Part shown: piece by piece, positions 51,001-63,464 of the stretch
Numbering within the stretch: position 1 is the first letter of the stretch
Layout of the letters: each line of letters starts with the position of its first letter
DNA from: Atopsyche davidsoni
Taxonomy: Eukaryota > Arthropoda > Insecta > Trichoptera > Hydrobiosidae
Length of the DNA: 64,000 nt
NCBI GenBank assembly: GCA_022113835.1
Contig: JAILWY010000009.1
Span: 14,050,001 to 14,114,000 of the forward strand
Direction: 5' to 3'
Position numbers and translations under genes: made by a program
The notes under the pieces: model-generated
The model's database searches: none
What the model saw: the letters and a program-made list of their open reading frames with translations, nothing else
What the model was told of the DNA's origin: nothing

Positions 51001-53586
51001 AGTAAATTTACAGCTTCTTCACGGTTAAGAGTGCCGTGGTACCACTGGCCACGAGATGTCTTTGGTGCTGGAGGATTGTAGTTCACTGCAATGATAAAGT
51101 TATGTTATTAATATAATTTTTATTATTATATTATATAAAGTTTAAAAATTAATTTCTGTTGAAGTCTCACTTAGGTGGTTGTAGCAATCCATATGGCCAT
51201 TTTCCTTGGCCAAATCTGCGGGAGTTTCATTGTTAACTGTTCTCGGATTAGCCGGAGCATTTAAAGCTAGGAGGGCCTGGGGAAAATAACAAATTTGTTA
51301 ATCTCTAATTTGTAAAAAACTGTTTTTTTTTACATAAATAAATATTGGATGAGGAAGTATCTAATAGTGAAAAAGTATATAAGTATATATGGGGGAGACT
51401 AATAACCTTGACACAATCTAAATGGCCGAATTGCGCAGCTTCGTGAATTGGTACTTTCCCTGTTTGTGTGTGCCTTATCTGCAGATTGGCATTTCCCTCC
51501 AATATGAGAAGATTAGCTGTGGACACCAGATTCATTTGGCAGGCATACTGAAAATATTATTTTTATATTAAAAACAGATTTATGTATAACCACCAGTAGC
51601 GAGCTTAGCTATCATAGAAACCTGATCGAAATCAGGCCTATAGTGAGTTTTATAGATTGTTATAAATACTCGTATTCTTGGGTGAAATGCCATATTTTTA
51701 GTTTTCTTTCATGTTTCAACATTTTAATCCCATACTGGGGTTATCTTCAGGGATTCAAAATATCTGAAGATGGCAGTTAACTGAATGAACGAGACTGAAA
51801 CATGATGAAATTAAAAAAAAATGCTACGTAACACTAGAAAACTGAGTACCTGTAATAACAATGGTGAGTGAAGTACAGGAACTCGCAACACAACCAAATC
51901 TATTCATATTTATTTTCACTTAATATCGTTAATTTAAAATTTACAATCTAATATGGCTAGTATAATACTTTTTTTTATGTTTACATAAATGTCATTGTAT
52001 CAAATGTATTTTTTTCTGTGAAACAATGCACTTACAAAAGTATATAAAAATGTAAAAACATAAAAAAATATTTTAAAAATGACTAACACCATTGTATGAA
52101 TGGATATGCTGCTAAGTACATTTACAGCAATGGCTACTACTGTAAAAAAATAAATTGGATGTCCATTCATACATTATCGAGTCATGAATACCTACTTCAT
52201 GAAAGCAACAATAAATTACTGCTATTTATTTCATAAAATTGATAACCACATAAATCTCAAATGCCTAGAGAAGATCACTGAAGTAATTATCTGAGCAGCC
52301 CTGATTTGTCATAGATTTATCTGATCAAATTTAGTTTCACCACAACACTCGTATCTACAATGACAAGTTTTTAGTTTTGAAAATAAACATACATGTAATG
52401 GTGTGTATCCAGCTGTATCACGACAGTTGACATTAGCCCCACTTTGCAGTAGCTTGGAGAGAATGTCATCTTTTCCTGTGCGGCTGGCGAGATGCACGGC
52501 AGTCTGGCCATCCTGATTTTTAGCATCTATGGCATCTTGACATTTGTAACGATAGTTGCAGGCCAGCATTTCAGAAACTACTTTAAAGTTTCCATTTTCA
52601 GTAGCCCTATAAGAATAAAACAAAGAAGACTAAATATAACTAACATCTGACATTTACTTGCTTCAGTAAATCCTTTTTTAAAACAATTAAAATGATTTTT
52701 TAAAGATTTTTTTGTCATTTTATGTGATAAGCTATTGTATAGACGCCAATAGAAAAAAATAAGCATAAAAAGTAAAATGATAAAACATAACTTTATTAGT
52801 TAACTAAAAATCTATCATACCTGTGAAGCAAATTTGTTCTTCCATGCGTTCGAGAGTTATGTGGAGGAGGTTCTCCTCGGCAAACGACGTTGAGGCGAGT
52901 AACCAGTCCGTCAGAGTCTCCCTGGTAGTGTTGGATGAGTGTATCCAGCCCATGAACTGTTGTATGTTCCTGGATGGAGAAGAAGGCATCCTCACCGTGT
53001 CTTCTTATTTGATAGTGGACCACTTCACCCTATTACATATTAAGATTAATGTATATTTATTTTAGCCCTTCTGTCTGTCCGTTAGATGTTTTTTCTTAAA
53101 TACATGAAAAGAAACTTACTTCATGCAACACTGAGAGGACATAATCTCCAGGGGATGTGTTACTCTCACGAACTAAGAAGACACCATCTTCTTTCTCTGT
53201 GAAAGAAAAATAAAATTCACAATAAAGTATGTTGATTAAGTTTAATTAAAATATCACTGTTACCTAAATACTAGTTTAAAATATCCAGGTGAAAAAAAAT
53301 GTCCAGGTGAATTTTAATTGATTATATTCTTGCATAAATTTATAATTGTACTAATACAATAAATTAAATACAGTTAAAGCAGCAATATATCAAGATAAGA
53401 TACATACAGCTATTGTTTCTTAACAATAACTAATAAAAAATAACAAACATAAAATTTATAAAAATCATGTGACTTATGCCCCTGAAACTTAAGAAAATAG
53501 TTTTTCTAACCATCTTTAAGAAGTTGCTCTGCAGCCTCTCTGGTAATCTTTCCATGAAACCAATTTAGATTTTCATCCCGATTCAT
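48043..53586 (-). CDS. shark: Shark tyrosine kinase (SH2-ankyrin-SH2-kinase, 13 coding exons)
   Basis: Non-receptor tyrosine kinase acting downstream of phosphotyrosine-bearing receptors; in Drosophila it works with Draper in corpse engulfment and in dorsal closure. Minus-strand exons: 53511-53586, 53120-53196, 52821-53029, 52393-52606, 51407-51547, 51171-51276, 50862-51085, 50537-50677, 49699-50209, 49383-49612, 48910-49109, 48468-48693, 48043-48240; all phases agree, giving 850 aa. N-SH2 begins WFHG at residue 9 (FLVRES, Arg35). Ankyrin repeats span about 121-270. The second SH2 starts WYHG at 289 (FLVRYS, Arg322). A low-complexity Ser/Asn/Pro linker fills 397-566. The kinase has GEGEFGSV 581-588, Lys606, Glu623, HRDLAARN (Asp699), DFG (Asp717) and APE (Glu747). 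All catalytic residues are present. The ATG at 53586 is the first Met of its exon; the frame is open upstream to an acceptor, so a 5' non-coding exon is likely. Confidence 0.95.
51700..51800. repeat. inverted-repeat insertion in a shark intron
   Basis: ATGTTTCA and TGAAACAT, and inside them TTCAG and CTGAA, form an imperfect inverted pair, with CTGAAGAT-type boxes facing both ways. The arrangement resembles a degraded head-to-head copy of the hammerhead-like repeats, but the core boxes are not intact. Confidence 0.3.
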
Positions 53587-54029
53587 TCTTAGAAGGAAGG
53601 AATTCGTCTAAAAATATAACAAAATACAGGTAATACGACATAACCTCTCACAAAGGGAGTATTTATTATGAATGACGTCTTTGTGAACCTTAATTGAGCA
53701 AACTTAATTAAAAACTTGTCCACTTTAAAGCAGAAAAGTCACGAAGCCGATTGCATTGCTGTCGTAAATATGACAATATTAGCAACAATAGTAAGATACC
53801 GTCTAAGAAGTATCATCAATTACTAAGCACAGAAAATTCACACGAAAATTAAGTTTTAACAGTGACATGACAAAGGTCGGTAATTAGCAACAACACGGAA
53901 CAGAAGTGACGAACCTTATAAAAATAAATTTCCAATAAAAAGCGATGCGAAAGGATACGTTTTATGATAACATGAAATTGAGATTAGGATAACCGCAAAG
54001 TTTATCAAAAGCCAAATGTGTTTGAAAGT

Positions 54030-54140
54030 TTGCACCGCAGCGGGGACGCGGCGGGCATGCGTGTCACAATAGACGCCATTTTTGCGTCCGTCTCGCTCTG
54101 TCGTCGGTTTGTTGTTCTGCTGTCAAATAACACCTCGGAG
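54030..54140 (-). promoter_or_regulatory. candidate shark promoter / 5' UTR exon
   Basis: A CpG-bearing patch about 450-550 bp upstream of the shark start codon, in otherwise AT-rich DNA. It holds AAAATGGCG and, further on, CTGCGGTGCAAAC, where GTGCAA could serve as a splice donor to the coding exon. Not proven. Confidence 0.3.
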
Positions 54141-55329
54141 TCAAAACGGCCACCGTATTAATAAATAATATTTTCATTGGATGACTCACACCCAAACGTG
54201 AGAAAAATATTGGGTTATCTTAACAAAAGGAAATTCCATATCACATCTGGATCTGATCGATATTCCGATCACTATATTCCAAAACACAATACCTGCAAGA
54301 AAATGAATGACGACATGGTTTTTGTCATTTTTCCAGATTTTAAAATCCGAGTAATAATAAAGCCACATAGGAGTGTCTGTTGCACTTCTCGTTCACTGGT
54401 GAGTTAACTTGAATTTGCCATTATTGAACTGTTGAAACTATGTTTATTTCAGAAGAGATCTCGCTGGACAACAACACCGATACGTTTCGCTGTACACTCG
54501 GCGGGTTTAGTAGACACACGAATGCGAGATTCCCGGCGTCGTGTCGGGCCGAGTGACTCATAACAAGGTCAGCTCGAGATATGAATCACCTTGATTCATT
54601 CAACAACACGGCCGATGTGTGCGCATATAGCACATAGCACATAGCACTCCTGGTGCTGGCCGAAAGAAAATATATTTCAAATCTTACTGCATTATTCAAA
54701 ATACACAATTTTCTTTTTTTCTTATTATTTCTCATAACTTTCATTTCGTCTCAACAGTGGATACTCAACGTCGTTATTTCACTTTTAACTGACAAACTTT
54801 CTACTGTAAAAACTGTTACGATGCGAAAGAGAATACGTTGTAAAAAAAAACAGTTTGATGTTTATATATCCATGAATTTACTAAATTCCAGTTAGAATAT
54901 AAGCGAAAATATTTATATTTATTGTTCAGGAGTTTTACTATGTATATTTTATAATATTAATTAAAAATTAGTCATCAACTATCTTTTCATATTTAAAACT
55001 AGATACTTATATTAAAGTATGTAATCTCAAAATAGAAAAGTGCATTGATAATAATAATCACTTTGAACTCTTCGAGTGACTGATAGTAAGAAACTAATAT
55101 ACATATTATATTATGTGACATAGTGGTGGATAAATTAATATAAATTTGGAGAATATTAAATATGTATACACTAAGCATAAAAGATGTATAAAATACGTAT
55201 TTAAAGGTATTAGTGTGAGCATTAAGCACTAGTTTGACTCGGAGTTGTTGAGTGATTCAACTAGGCACGGCGGGAAAACTACTTTGCGTGAGTCATCGGG
55301 CAAGTAAAAGTCTCTGTTGTCATGTCTTT

Positions 55330-55725
55330 TCTACGGCAAGCAAGTCTGCTACCCGCGCAGTAACACAACTTGCCACCGACTTTCTTCCCTCTACTTCGGA
55401 TGCATTAACCGGTTTTGCCTAAGTAAACAAAAAAAAAAGCCCTGTACACACGTCGCGACACAACTTGCAATTAACCAATTGCATCCTACGTTGCGTTATT
55501 TACTTAGGCAAAACCGTAAAAAAACACTCAAAATAAAAGGACGCCATTGGCTGATTGCAAATCGGTTGTGTAGAGGACTCAAAGCCAGCTACACCCGCAG
55601 CGACACAACTTCCGACCGACTTGCAATCAACCAATATCGCCTTTTTATTTAGGATGGTTTTTATAGTTCTGTCTAAGTAAACAATGCAAAACAGGACGCT
55701 ATTGGCTAATTGCAAATAGTAAGCT
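55330..55725. repeat. cluster of alternating-orientation CCAAT-containing repeats
   Basis: A motif block of the form GCGACACAACTTGC, (C)CGA(T)TTGCAATC, AACCAAT recurs about four times in both orientations. A perfect 17-bp inverted repeat, GGTTTTGCCTAAGTAAA, lies at 55411-55427 and 55499-55515, and a weaker third copy near 55667-55684. A related single copy is at 4826-4903. It is a foldback-type repeat of unknown class. Confidence 0.65.
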
Positions 55726-56340
55726 AGTGTCTGGATTTTATGCGCTTAAGCTGAGGTAGCTGAGCTCTAGATCTCTCTTGATGAACTTTCCATATAAATT
55801 CCCTGGTGTATAAGAGGTATTATTGTTTAAAAGTATATCAATTTCCCATTGACTTTTGAAATCTCTGCAAAAAAAGCTTGTGAGCGAGTCGAGAAAATAT
55901 GTTCGCAGGTATGCGTCAATTTCAGTGGCTTTTGAATTTTAGGATTCATGAAACGGGTATTTAAAATATTATGTAATTAAAATTATAAAAATAGATATAG
56001 ATTTTATAAAAATACTTTCTATTATAGTCATGTCTTCAAATAAAATACCTTATTGAATATTACTATATTTTGTATTAAAAAAGAAAATATATAATTAACA
56101 GAAGTTTTTTTACAAGTTTGATCAATATTGATATCCATTATTGTTAAAAAAATCTAATTTCTTTATTTTAACTTAAATTTTATACTTACTGAGTTTAAAA
56201 CTATTTAACTTATTTTAATCGTTTTCATTTTATTGGTATATTTATAGAAAACTTTATATCATGTATTCTGGATTTTTTCTTTCTTTTTGTATATAAGTAT
56301 TTTGAACTGCTATTGCTAGAGGCTACAAGAACCATTCGTA

Positions 56341-58595
56341 TCATCTCCAAACACGGCAAGTGTTGTCCTTGGATGCTGTGACTACAGTGTCTCCGAGATA
56401 GCTGAAGGCACATGAGAAGACTTCTCCTCGATGCCCGGCCAGTACCTTAAATACAATGCAATTATACTTAAATCATATATTTTTATAGAATTGAAACACA
56501 TTGCATGCAGACTTTGTGAAAATATCAATGTGGAGTGAAATCCACGAATATGATATTTTATAAATCTTTTTTTTCCATTTATTCTATTGCACTTTCATTT
56601 TATTTAATATTTGGAACATAGACTGAACTATGTTAGAGTATATTAGTAAAAAATCTCTATTCAGACTATAATATAATTAATGTCAGTACTCAATATTCAG
56701 AGCTTTATAGTACTGCTTCTTGCTGGGAATGTTTTAATCTTTCTTCTCTTGAGACTCACAGATAATTTCATTTCAAATAGTGTTTATATTTAAATAAAAT
56801 TGCTATACCAAGTACAGATGTGTGAGCTTGTTGATAGAGGAAGAGTAATGAGTACGAATATAACATTTATTTGATCTATTTTCACTTACCTGTGTACAAT
56901 TTCCTGTTTGTGTATTCCAAATTCTTGCTGTCATGTCTGCAGATGCGGTCATTAGACTTGCTCCACTGGGACTAAAGCATACCTGTAGTATATACAATGC
57001 ATGTAATATCATTCTTTTGTAAAGATATATTACCGAAGTGAGTCAGAAGATTCAACATACTTTAGATACTTCATCTGTGTGGCCCTTAAGACATGATGTT
57101 TCTATAAAATTCTTATTCACATCAAAAACACGTGCTGTGTGATCAAGCGATGCAGTCGCAACTTGCTTTCCACAACAATCAAAAGCAATATCCAGAACCT
57201 AAAAGACTTAGCCAATTAAAAAAATAAAACTTTCTATATCAATACACAATATATAATAAAAGTCATATTACTTCTTCTTCGTGACCCTTTATTGTCGCCA
57301 GGCATGACTTCCAACGGGGATCCCAAATCTTGGCAGTCTTATCGATTGAACTACTGGCTATAAGATCACAGCTCCAATTGTAAAGACAGTTGGAGATTTC
57401 TTTTTCGTGTCCTTTGAATACAGCAACACGCCTAAATTTATAAAATATGAAGAGAAATTATTAAGATATTCGAGATTAGTTATTCTGAAATATATTCAAT
57501 TTTCTCACTCTTTAGATCTGATATCCCATAATGCGATTGTTCCATCAAAAGATCCAGTAATAAGTTGATGTCCTGTTGCATTATTAAAATCAAGTGCAAT
57601 CACTTCTGCTTTATGACCAGTCAAAGATTGAATTTCTTGACCTAGATATCACAAAATAATTAATTATTTTATGAAACGAAAATGATTTAGCAAATTAAAT
57701 TTCTGCTTACCAGTGCTAACGCTGAATATTTTAGCCATGTTATCCATTGATGCGGTTGCAATTATTTCTCCTCTTGGACAAAAGCGCGCAACAACAACTT
57801 CTGCTTGATGCCCCCACAGTGTTGTCAAACAATCGCCGGTTTCAGAATCCCATATTTTTGCACTTTTATCAAAAGATCCCGAAATTATGCGGTCGCTTAA
57901 ATTAAGAGCACGGAGTAAAGATAAACAGTTGACTCTTTTAATATTTATTTTGTAGTGTGATTTGGTACTTACCATGTTGGATAATTAAAATTTACTGAGT
58001 AAACAACATTTTGATGTCCTGTTAGTGTTTTTTCATCAATACCAGTTTCTAAATTCCATATTTTACATGTTCTGTCATAGCTGCCTGTGATACATCTATT
58101 TAACGAAACCAATCAATTAGCTTGGGATGATAATGTAAATAATTAACAATATTAACAGAAAAAAATTTGCCTTTTTCCTAATTTATCAAACGATACATTT
58201 GTCAGCGGTAGATGATGTGTTTGTAATGTTTTATAGATGTAGAATCTTTTGGTGGATGCACTGTCACTTTCAAGCTTTTGTATTAATTTTGCTATACACT
58301 TCTTTAACAAACCCAGAACATCTATGGTGATTAATTCTTCCGATTCCAATATTTGGTCAGCAAATTCATCTATATTCGATCTTAAAAAAATATTTTATGT
58401 GGTTGAAAATATCATAAAATTTTGAAAAAAAAAATTATTATTTTATATTTTGTATGTGACTTTACATCGGTTAAATACTCACGAGCATGTCAATTCCAGT
58501 AAATCTATTGTCTTGTTTTTCACACTGTCAGATTGTATATATTCTAATATTATCCCTGGGGGATAATATCTAAGATGAATTTTGTTAAGCTTCAT
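56341..58595 (-). CDS. DAW1: DAW1, WD40 dynein axonemal assembly factor (complete, 9 exons)
   Basis: WD-repeat protein (also called WDR69/ODA16) that helps carry outer dynein arms into cilia and flagella; in insects this matters for sperm tails and sensory cilia. Minus-strand exons: 58483-58595, 58171-58380, 57973-58095, 57711-57895, 57509-57641, 57272-57431, 57061-57198, 56890-56982, 56341-56445. Phases agree throughout, giving 419 aa (human about 415). The N terminus [19 protein letters not shown] is the family signature, and the C terminus ends DNTCRVWR as in DAW1. WD repeats fill about residues 90-419 ([40 protein letters not shown]). The intron after exon 2 begins GC instead of GT (AAAAAG then GCAAAT); all others are GT-AG. 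It lies 2.8 kb downstream of shark's start and on the same strand. Confidence 0.95.
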
Positions 58596-58992
58596 CCTGT
58601 TCTGATCCCAATATAATATGTTATGGTGGAAACATAATTCACTGTTGTTTAATCAATATATTCTAAGAAACATCACAAATACTTCTGCTCTCAGAAAAAA
58701 TAATAATTTATCATTAAATTGTCAAAACTTTTCCCTATGGTCAAAAATCCATAGGTAAAATTTATAATTGGAAAATTATTCAATTATCTGTTATTCAGTG
58801 TCAATATTTTAAAATAACTATTGAGTTAATAATTGAAACAAATATGATACCAAGATCAAGCATGATATAGCATATCTCATAAAATTATTCAAAAGAAACA
58901 ATATAATTCACGAGAAGAATAAAAAATTTAATAGTACAATTGAAAATTCTAATACACACATATATACATTTTATATAGCTAAATCGTCATGC
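58596..58992. promoter_or_regulatory. DAW1 upstream region, AT-rich, before tRNA-Pro
   Basis: About 400 bp of AT-rich DNA between the DAW1 start codon and the oppositely oriented tRNA. It must hold the DAW1 promoter. I see no clear TATA or initiator motif. Confidence 0.4.
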
Positions 58993-59064
58993 GGCCTCTT
59001 GGTCTAGGGGTATGATTCCTGCTTTGGGTGCAGGAGGTCCCGGGTTCAAATCCCGGAGGGGCCC
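58993..59064 (+). tRNA. tRNA-Pro: tRNA-Pro (anticodon TGG)
   Basis: A 72-base cloverleaf. The acceptor stem pairs GGCCTCT (58993-58999) with AGGGGCC (59057-59063), including one G-T pair, with discriminator C59064. The anticodon arm CCTGC-TTTGGGT-GCAGG presents TGG, which reads proline codons. The T arm GGGTTCAAATCCC is standard and doubles as the Pol III B box. The D arm TGGTCTAGGGGTATGATTC matches other tRNA-Pro genes. No intron. Confidence 0.95.
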
Positions 59065-59066
59065 TG

Positions 59067-59072
59067 TTTTTT
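59067..59072 (+). terminator. RNA polymerase III terminator of tRNA-Pro
   Basis: Six T residues start two bases after the tRNA's discriminator base, as expected for Pol III termination. Confidence 0.85.
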
Positions 59073-59289
59073 GTAAAAAAATACTTTACGGCTTTGCTTT
59101 TTTTTTTTTTAGTACAAAATAATAACGCAGTAATACATTTATGATAGAAGATACATAACATATATTATTTTAATATTATTTTGTCCTCATTTAGTTTGAC
59201 TTGTGGAATTACTTCAGTAAACTCAAATGAACGAGTAGGTCTCGGTCGGTAAAGAGAATTCCTTCATATGTATGTTTTGATGTCAATAG

Positions 59290-59652
59290 ATGGCTCTAGT
59301 AGCGTTGTTCGGAACTGCAGTCTTCTGCGGCGCACTTCGCGTTGGTTTCCCAATCTGACAACACAGCTGAGAGGCGATGGTTTTGTATCTGGACGGGAGT
59401 TTGCGAGAGTCGCTCGCTCATGTCATTGTGATTAACGGTAAATATTGCCTACTCCGAGTGTTTATTTGACTTTTAAGCTAGTGTTCAAGAAAATCCGGTG
59501 ATATCGTATGCTTTAACATAATGTACAGTGTGTGTTTGTGTTGTGATAAATTATAAAAGCATTCTAGTGCACAAAGCGCTCTATTTGGTAACACAAAAGG
59601 ATAAAAATCGTGAACCCGTTGAATAAGCGACAAGACGTTGACCTCCACTCCA
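59290..59652 (+). promoter_or_regulatory. possible promoter and non-coding first exon of a downstream gene
   Basis: A GC-richer stretch (59290-59420) is followed by a leader-like sequence that ends CCA before GTGAGTGT at 59653, a good splice donor on the plus strand. No open frame of note lies within. The gene it would serve must continue beyond the window or in unrecognised exons. Inference only. Confidence 0.3.
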
Positions 59653-62416
59653 GTGAGTGTTTATTCTTTTACATTCTAGTTTTATATAAAAAAAATATTA
59701 TTAGTCCTTGTTAGCTGGTATGCTTTTATTGTTCAAGTGGCGTAGGCTATTTCTACTTAGCTATATGCTTATCGATTTGTTTATTTTGTTCTGGGCAAAC
59801 TGCATCGAATGTTTTCGCAGACTTTAAATCGTTCACATGAATAATTTACAGTATTTAAATATGAATATTATCGTCAAAGTACTATTAGGTCACCCACTGT
59901 TTTCAAAATCTAGTAAAACCTGTCAACTGATAAGCTTGTTTATTTTGCGCGATTCGTTTATGAATTGTGCAAGACACATTATTTATATGTAGGTATATTT
60001 TTATTTATCTTGAATGTATATATTAAAATATAACTTTATTAATTATATATATTCAAACAAATAAGATACAATTTCTCTGGACGTTTACGCTATTATTGCT
60101 TAACTATATAATAAAAAAAACTATTACATTGGTAAATAAATAAACACTGATCACCTGCCATCTTATATTGTCCATATAAAAATATCGATGTACGTATTGT
60201 TTTACATGTAAATATTCCTGCTGTAAATTTAATTTTTATAAAAAAATTGCATTTAAATCAAGCAATATTCAGCCCTAGAGCCAACCAGCAGGAAGCTTTA
60301 GACAGGTTCGTGTTTATATGTGCCATATGCGAATATAAAAATTCCACTTTAATGCACTTCAATATTATATTATATTTTATAATATACACTCTATAGAGGT
60401 CAAGGACTATTTTTTTTAGATTTTTACTATAGTTAATGTAAGCAGGTAAGTCATTTTCATGTACGGTTCTCTTACAACAACCGGAATAACCAGTCTGGGA
60501 CTATAAAATAAATTTAGTAAAATAGTTTAATATTTAATTATTTTTATAAATAAATCTAATTTCTTATTCTTTGAGTGCCTCGGTGACCGTTTCACTGAAC
60601 ACATATTTACTAACTAATTCGGTTGTACTTTCGACCTCCAGCCGCCGGCGTGAATTCCGCATCCACGTAAGCTTCCTCCTTCCAATGCCCTCTTTTCCTT
60701 TCGATTTTTCCAAGGACATTTAGCTTTAGTAGACCGTATTTATTGTTTCGAAAAATACGGCTAAAATAGGAGACATTATGCTGTTTTACCCGTCGTCAAG
60801 AATTCTCTATTAAAAAACCCAGATTAATCGATTTTAGTATCATCGCGAACGAATGCCTTTGCTTATCATTAATATATTATTTATTGAATTTTATTAGTTA
60901 AAAAATAAAATTGTCTCATTCACACACGTTTTTTTCCTATTTCTGCCAGTTTGTTGCCACTTTGGATGGCAAAAACCCTAGATTTCATCGATCCATCTTC
61001 TTGTTGGTCATCATTTAATTCTAAGCACACTTTGCTTGTGACAGTGGTTAGAAATTGGAGTAATGATACTTATACCCATCTATTTTTTTCTTCTTACAGT
61101 CTCTATTATATTCGTTACTTTCTATGTACTTGCATATCTGCTAGGTCCATATGGAATACTCATGTGCAATACTCATGATTAACCTGTATTTGTTAAATAT
61201 TATTTTCCTAATTTATACTTTTGCGGTACCTATTGTATTTCATATTGAGGTTTTCCTCTTTACTACACTGTTTGTTTTACAGTTATATTTGTAAATTTCT
61301 AACTGATTTGGTATCAAACTATTGCTAGATGCATGCCTAATTTGAATAGCACCGAAGAAAAAAAAAATCTTTTGCAATGAGCACAGGTGTACGGGCAAAA
61401 CCGAATCGTGCGAACATATCTAACGGTACATAAAACATTGCAAGAAACGGCCCGTTCGGAGGTTGGACCGCTGATATCTCCATTGCGCCACCCTGTTGTC
61501 TTGCTACAATAAAATAACAGCAAACCACATGACACAATACGCCAGCACCGGCACCTTCGACGATGTCATTGTCTTCTTTGCGGCAAATCAAAAGCAAATG
61601 ATTTCGTAGTGGGAGTGAGTAATGACCTCGAACCGCATCCCACGCACCTGACTGTCTCACAACAACAATGACGTCGGAACCGCTCGAGGGATCGAGAAAA
61701 GCAAGCGTTGACCGCTCCCCGCGGCTGTGTCGCTTTGGGATACAGCCGTCCCGAACCAGCCAACGCGCATAACTGTGACTCACTAAACAGACATGCTCTT
61801 CAACGGTTGGGATTTTAAACAATAGTAAATTATGTATAATATTTTCTTTCTGGCAATTCCGTTTTAGGCGGACGCTTCTTTCCCCACTTATTGACTTGGT
61901 GGATTGTGTTAGTCAACTGGTCTTCGTGCACCGCGGCCAAAACTGACCGGAACAAAAAAATAACGCCAGTAGAAAAGTTAAAGACATGCATGCGCCACGT
62001 ATCATTTACGAGGTATAGTGAGTCAGAAATTTGACAACCACGTTGCAATTTGATGTGTAATCGTAATTAAAAAAAAATAAATTATATCCATTAATTGTGG
62101 GTCATTTTTCTTTTGATGCATTGTTATTATCTAATGGTTTGTTTTATTTTCAATGGTTGTGAGTATGCATGCTTCTATAAAAAGTAATTAAATATGTATT
62201 GAATACATATTATCATTGGTCGTACCTTTCATACTATCACTTCATATAGCAATTATTTCATGTGGTTATCGAAAGGCTTGTCATATTTTAGATCACACAT
62301 TATGTAAGGCTGCAAACGTTTGCCTTACAATAACGCATACTTATTTTAGGGTTAAATTTTTATAAAGAAGTCAAGTTATTATTGACATTTGTTAAAGACT
62401 TTTATAGTAGTTCTCT

Positions 62417-62442
62417 ATATATATATATATATATATATTTAT
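62417..62442. repeat. TA microsatellite
   Basis: An uninterrupted (TA)n run in AT-rich non-coding DNA. Confidence 0.85.
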
Positions 62443-63050
62443 TTTTGATATATGATAGCAATGACGTTAGTAATTCTGTCGTAATGGAGAACAAAGCTTA
62501 GGTAAGTCGTTTTGCACACCGGCTCACGCGGCAGACATACGCCGTTGGGCAATGTTTATTACGGACTCCGTGTTTTTAATTGCAGCTCGGCCGATCGTAA
62601 ATTGATAATTTTTCATTCCAATGCCCCCGTTTGGAAATAAAAGGCCACTTCAATAAATTTGCCTAAATTACTTTCTACGCTGTGAATAATTCGGCATTTT
62701 CTGAACGCGGAGGGACTCGCCGCCACGCTCGCCCGGCCGCCGACACTGCGACGGAAAACACCAACACAAAACGACACTACGTCGATTTTCACTCAGATTT
62801 GGACTGGTTTGGAAAGTCTCAGGGGGGGTTCTGCCTCGTGGAGACCTAGAAACAAAAAAAAATTACATATCAGATCAAAAGCTCAGCTGTTTCACTAATT
62901 ATCTAGTCCAGCCATCGGTGGCAGACACGGTGCGTCTTTTGCCTTTTTCCTCCGTCCCGTATGGTGTAATTGTAATATTTTATGACTCTAGGTAAATATG
63001 AGATTGTACTTCCATCTCTGTCGGGTCCGTCACTCGCCTGAAGCGCCTGC

Positions 63051-63070
63051 AGATAAGTTATCTCTTATCT
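63051..63070. promoter_or_regulatory. cluster of three GATA sites
   Basis: AGATAA at 63051-63056, TTATCT at 63058-63063 and CTTATCT at 63064-63070 lie within 20 bp, in a GC-rich patch. The first two face each other as a palindromic pair, an arrangement bound strongly by two-finger GATA factors. Function is inferred. Confidence 0.45.
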
Positions 63071-63417
63071 TCGTTGCAGGTTATACAACGCGTTCTTCGC
63101 TCTAGTTGCCTTATTTGTTGTAACAATGCCTTGCGTAAGCGTTGGTCAACTCGTGTTTTCATTTTCGAATCGCAAGAACTCTGCTCGGCACGGCTCAATA
63201 GGTTTGTAACTTCTTAAAAATGAAATTGCCTCAGACACACAAGAGAATGCGGTTGTATTGAAATGCGCAAGAATTAATCTTGACATTTAATGGGAATAAT
63301 GTGTGTTTGTGTTACTTATTACTGTGGTAAGCACTCGCAAACTTCTCGAGGGTCGATTACTTCCGACTGGAATATACGCAGAATATTAGGGCTCAGTCGT
63401 ATTTTTTTCAGTTCTTG

Positions 63418-63462
<45 letters not shown>
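63418..63462. repeat. TA microsatellite
   Basis: (TA)n of about 20 units, then a short TATG variant. Confidence 0.9.

Positions 63463-63464
<2 letters not shown>

Larger units (their letters stand above)
53587..56340. other. shark upstream region and repeat-bearing spacer
   Basis: Between shark's start and the 3' end of DAW1 I find no coding exon. A GC-rich patch at about 54030-54140 is the best shark promoter or first-exon candidate; its minus strand contains AAAATGGCG, a YY1/Pho-like motif. From 54440 to 54640 is another GC-richer patch. A repeat cluster fills 55330-55725. On the minus strand AATAAA at 56229-56234 lies about 107 bp beyond the DAW1 stop and is its likely poly-A signal. Confidence 0.45.

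Noticed and set aside
61337..61822. 161-codon minus-strand frame
   Set aside because: Longest frame of the right flank, but no recognisable domain, uneven composition, and no matching exons around it.
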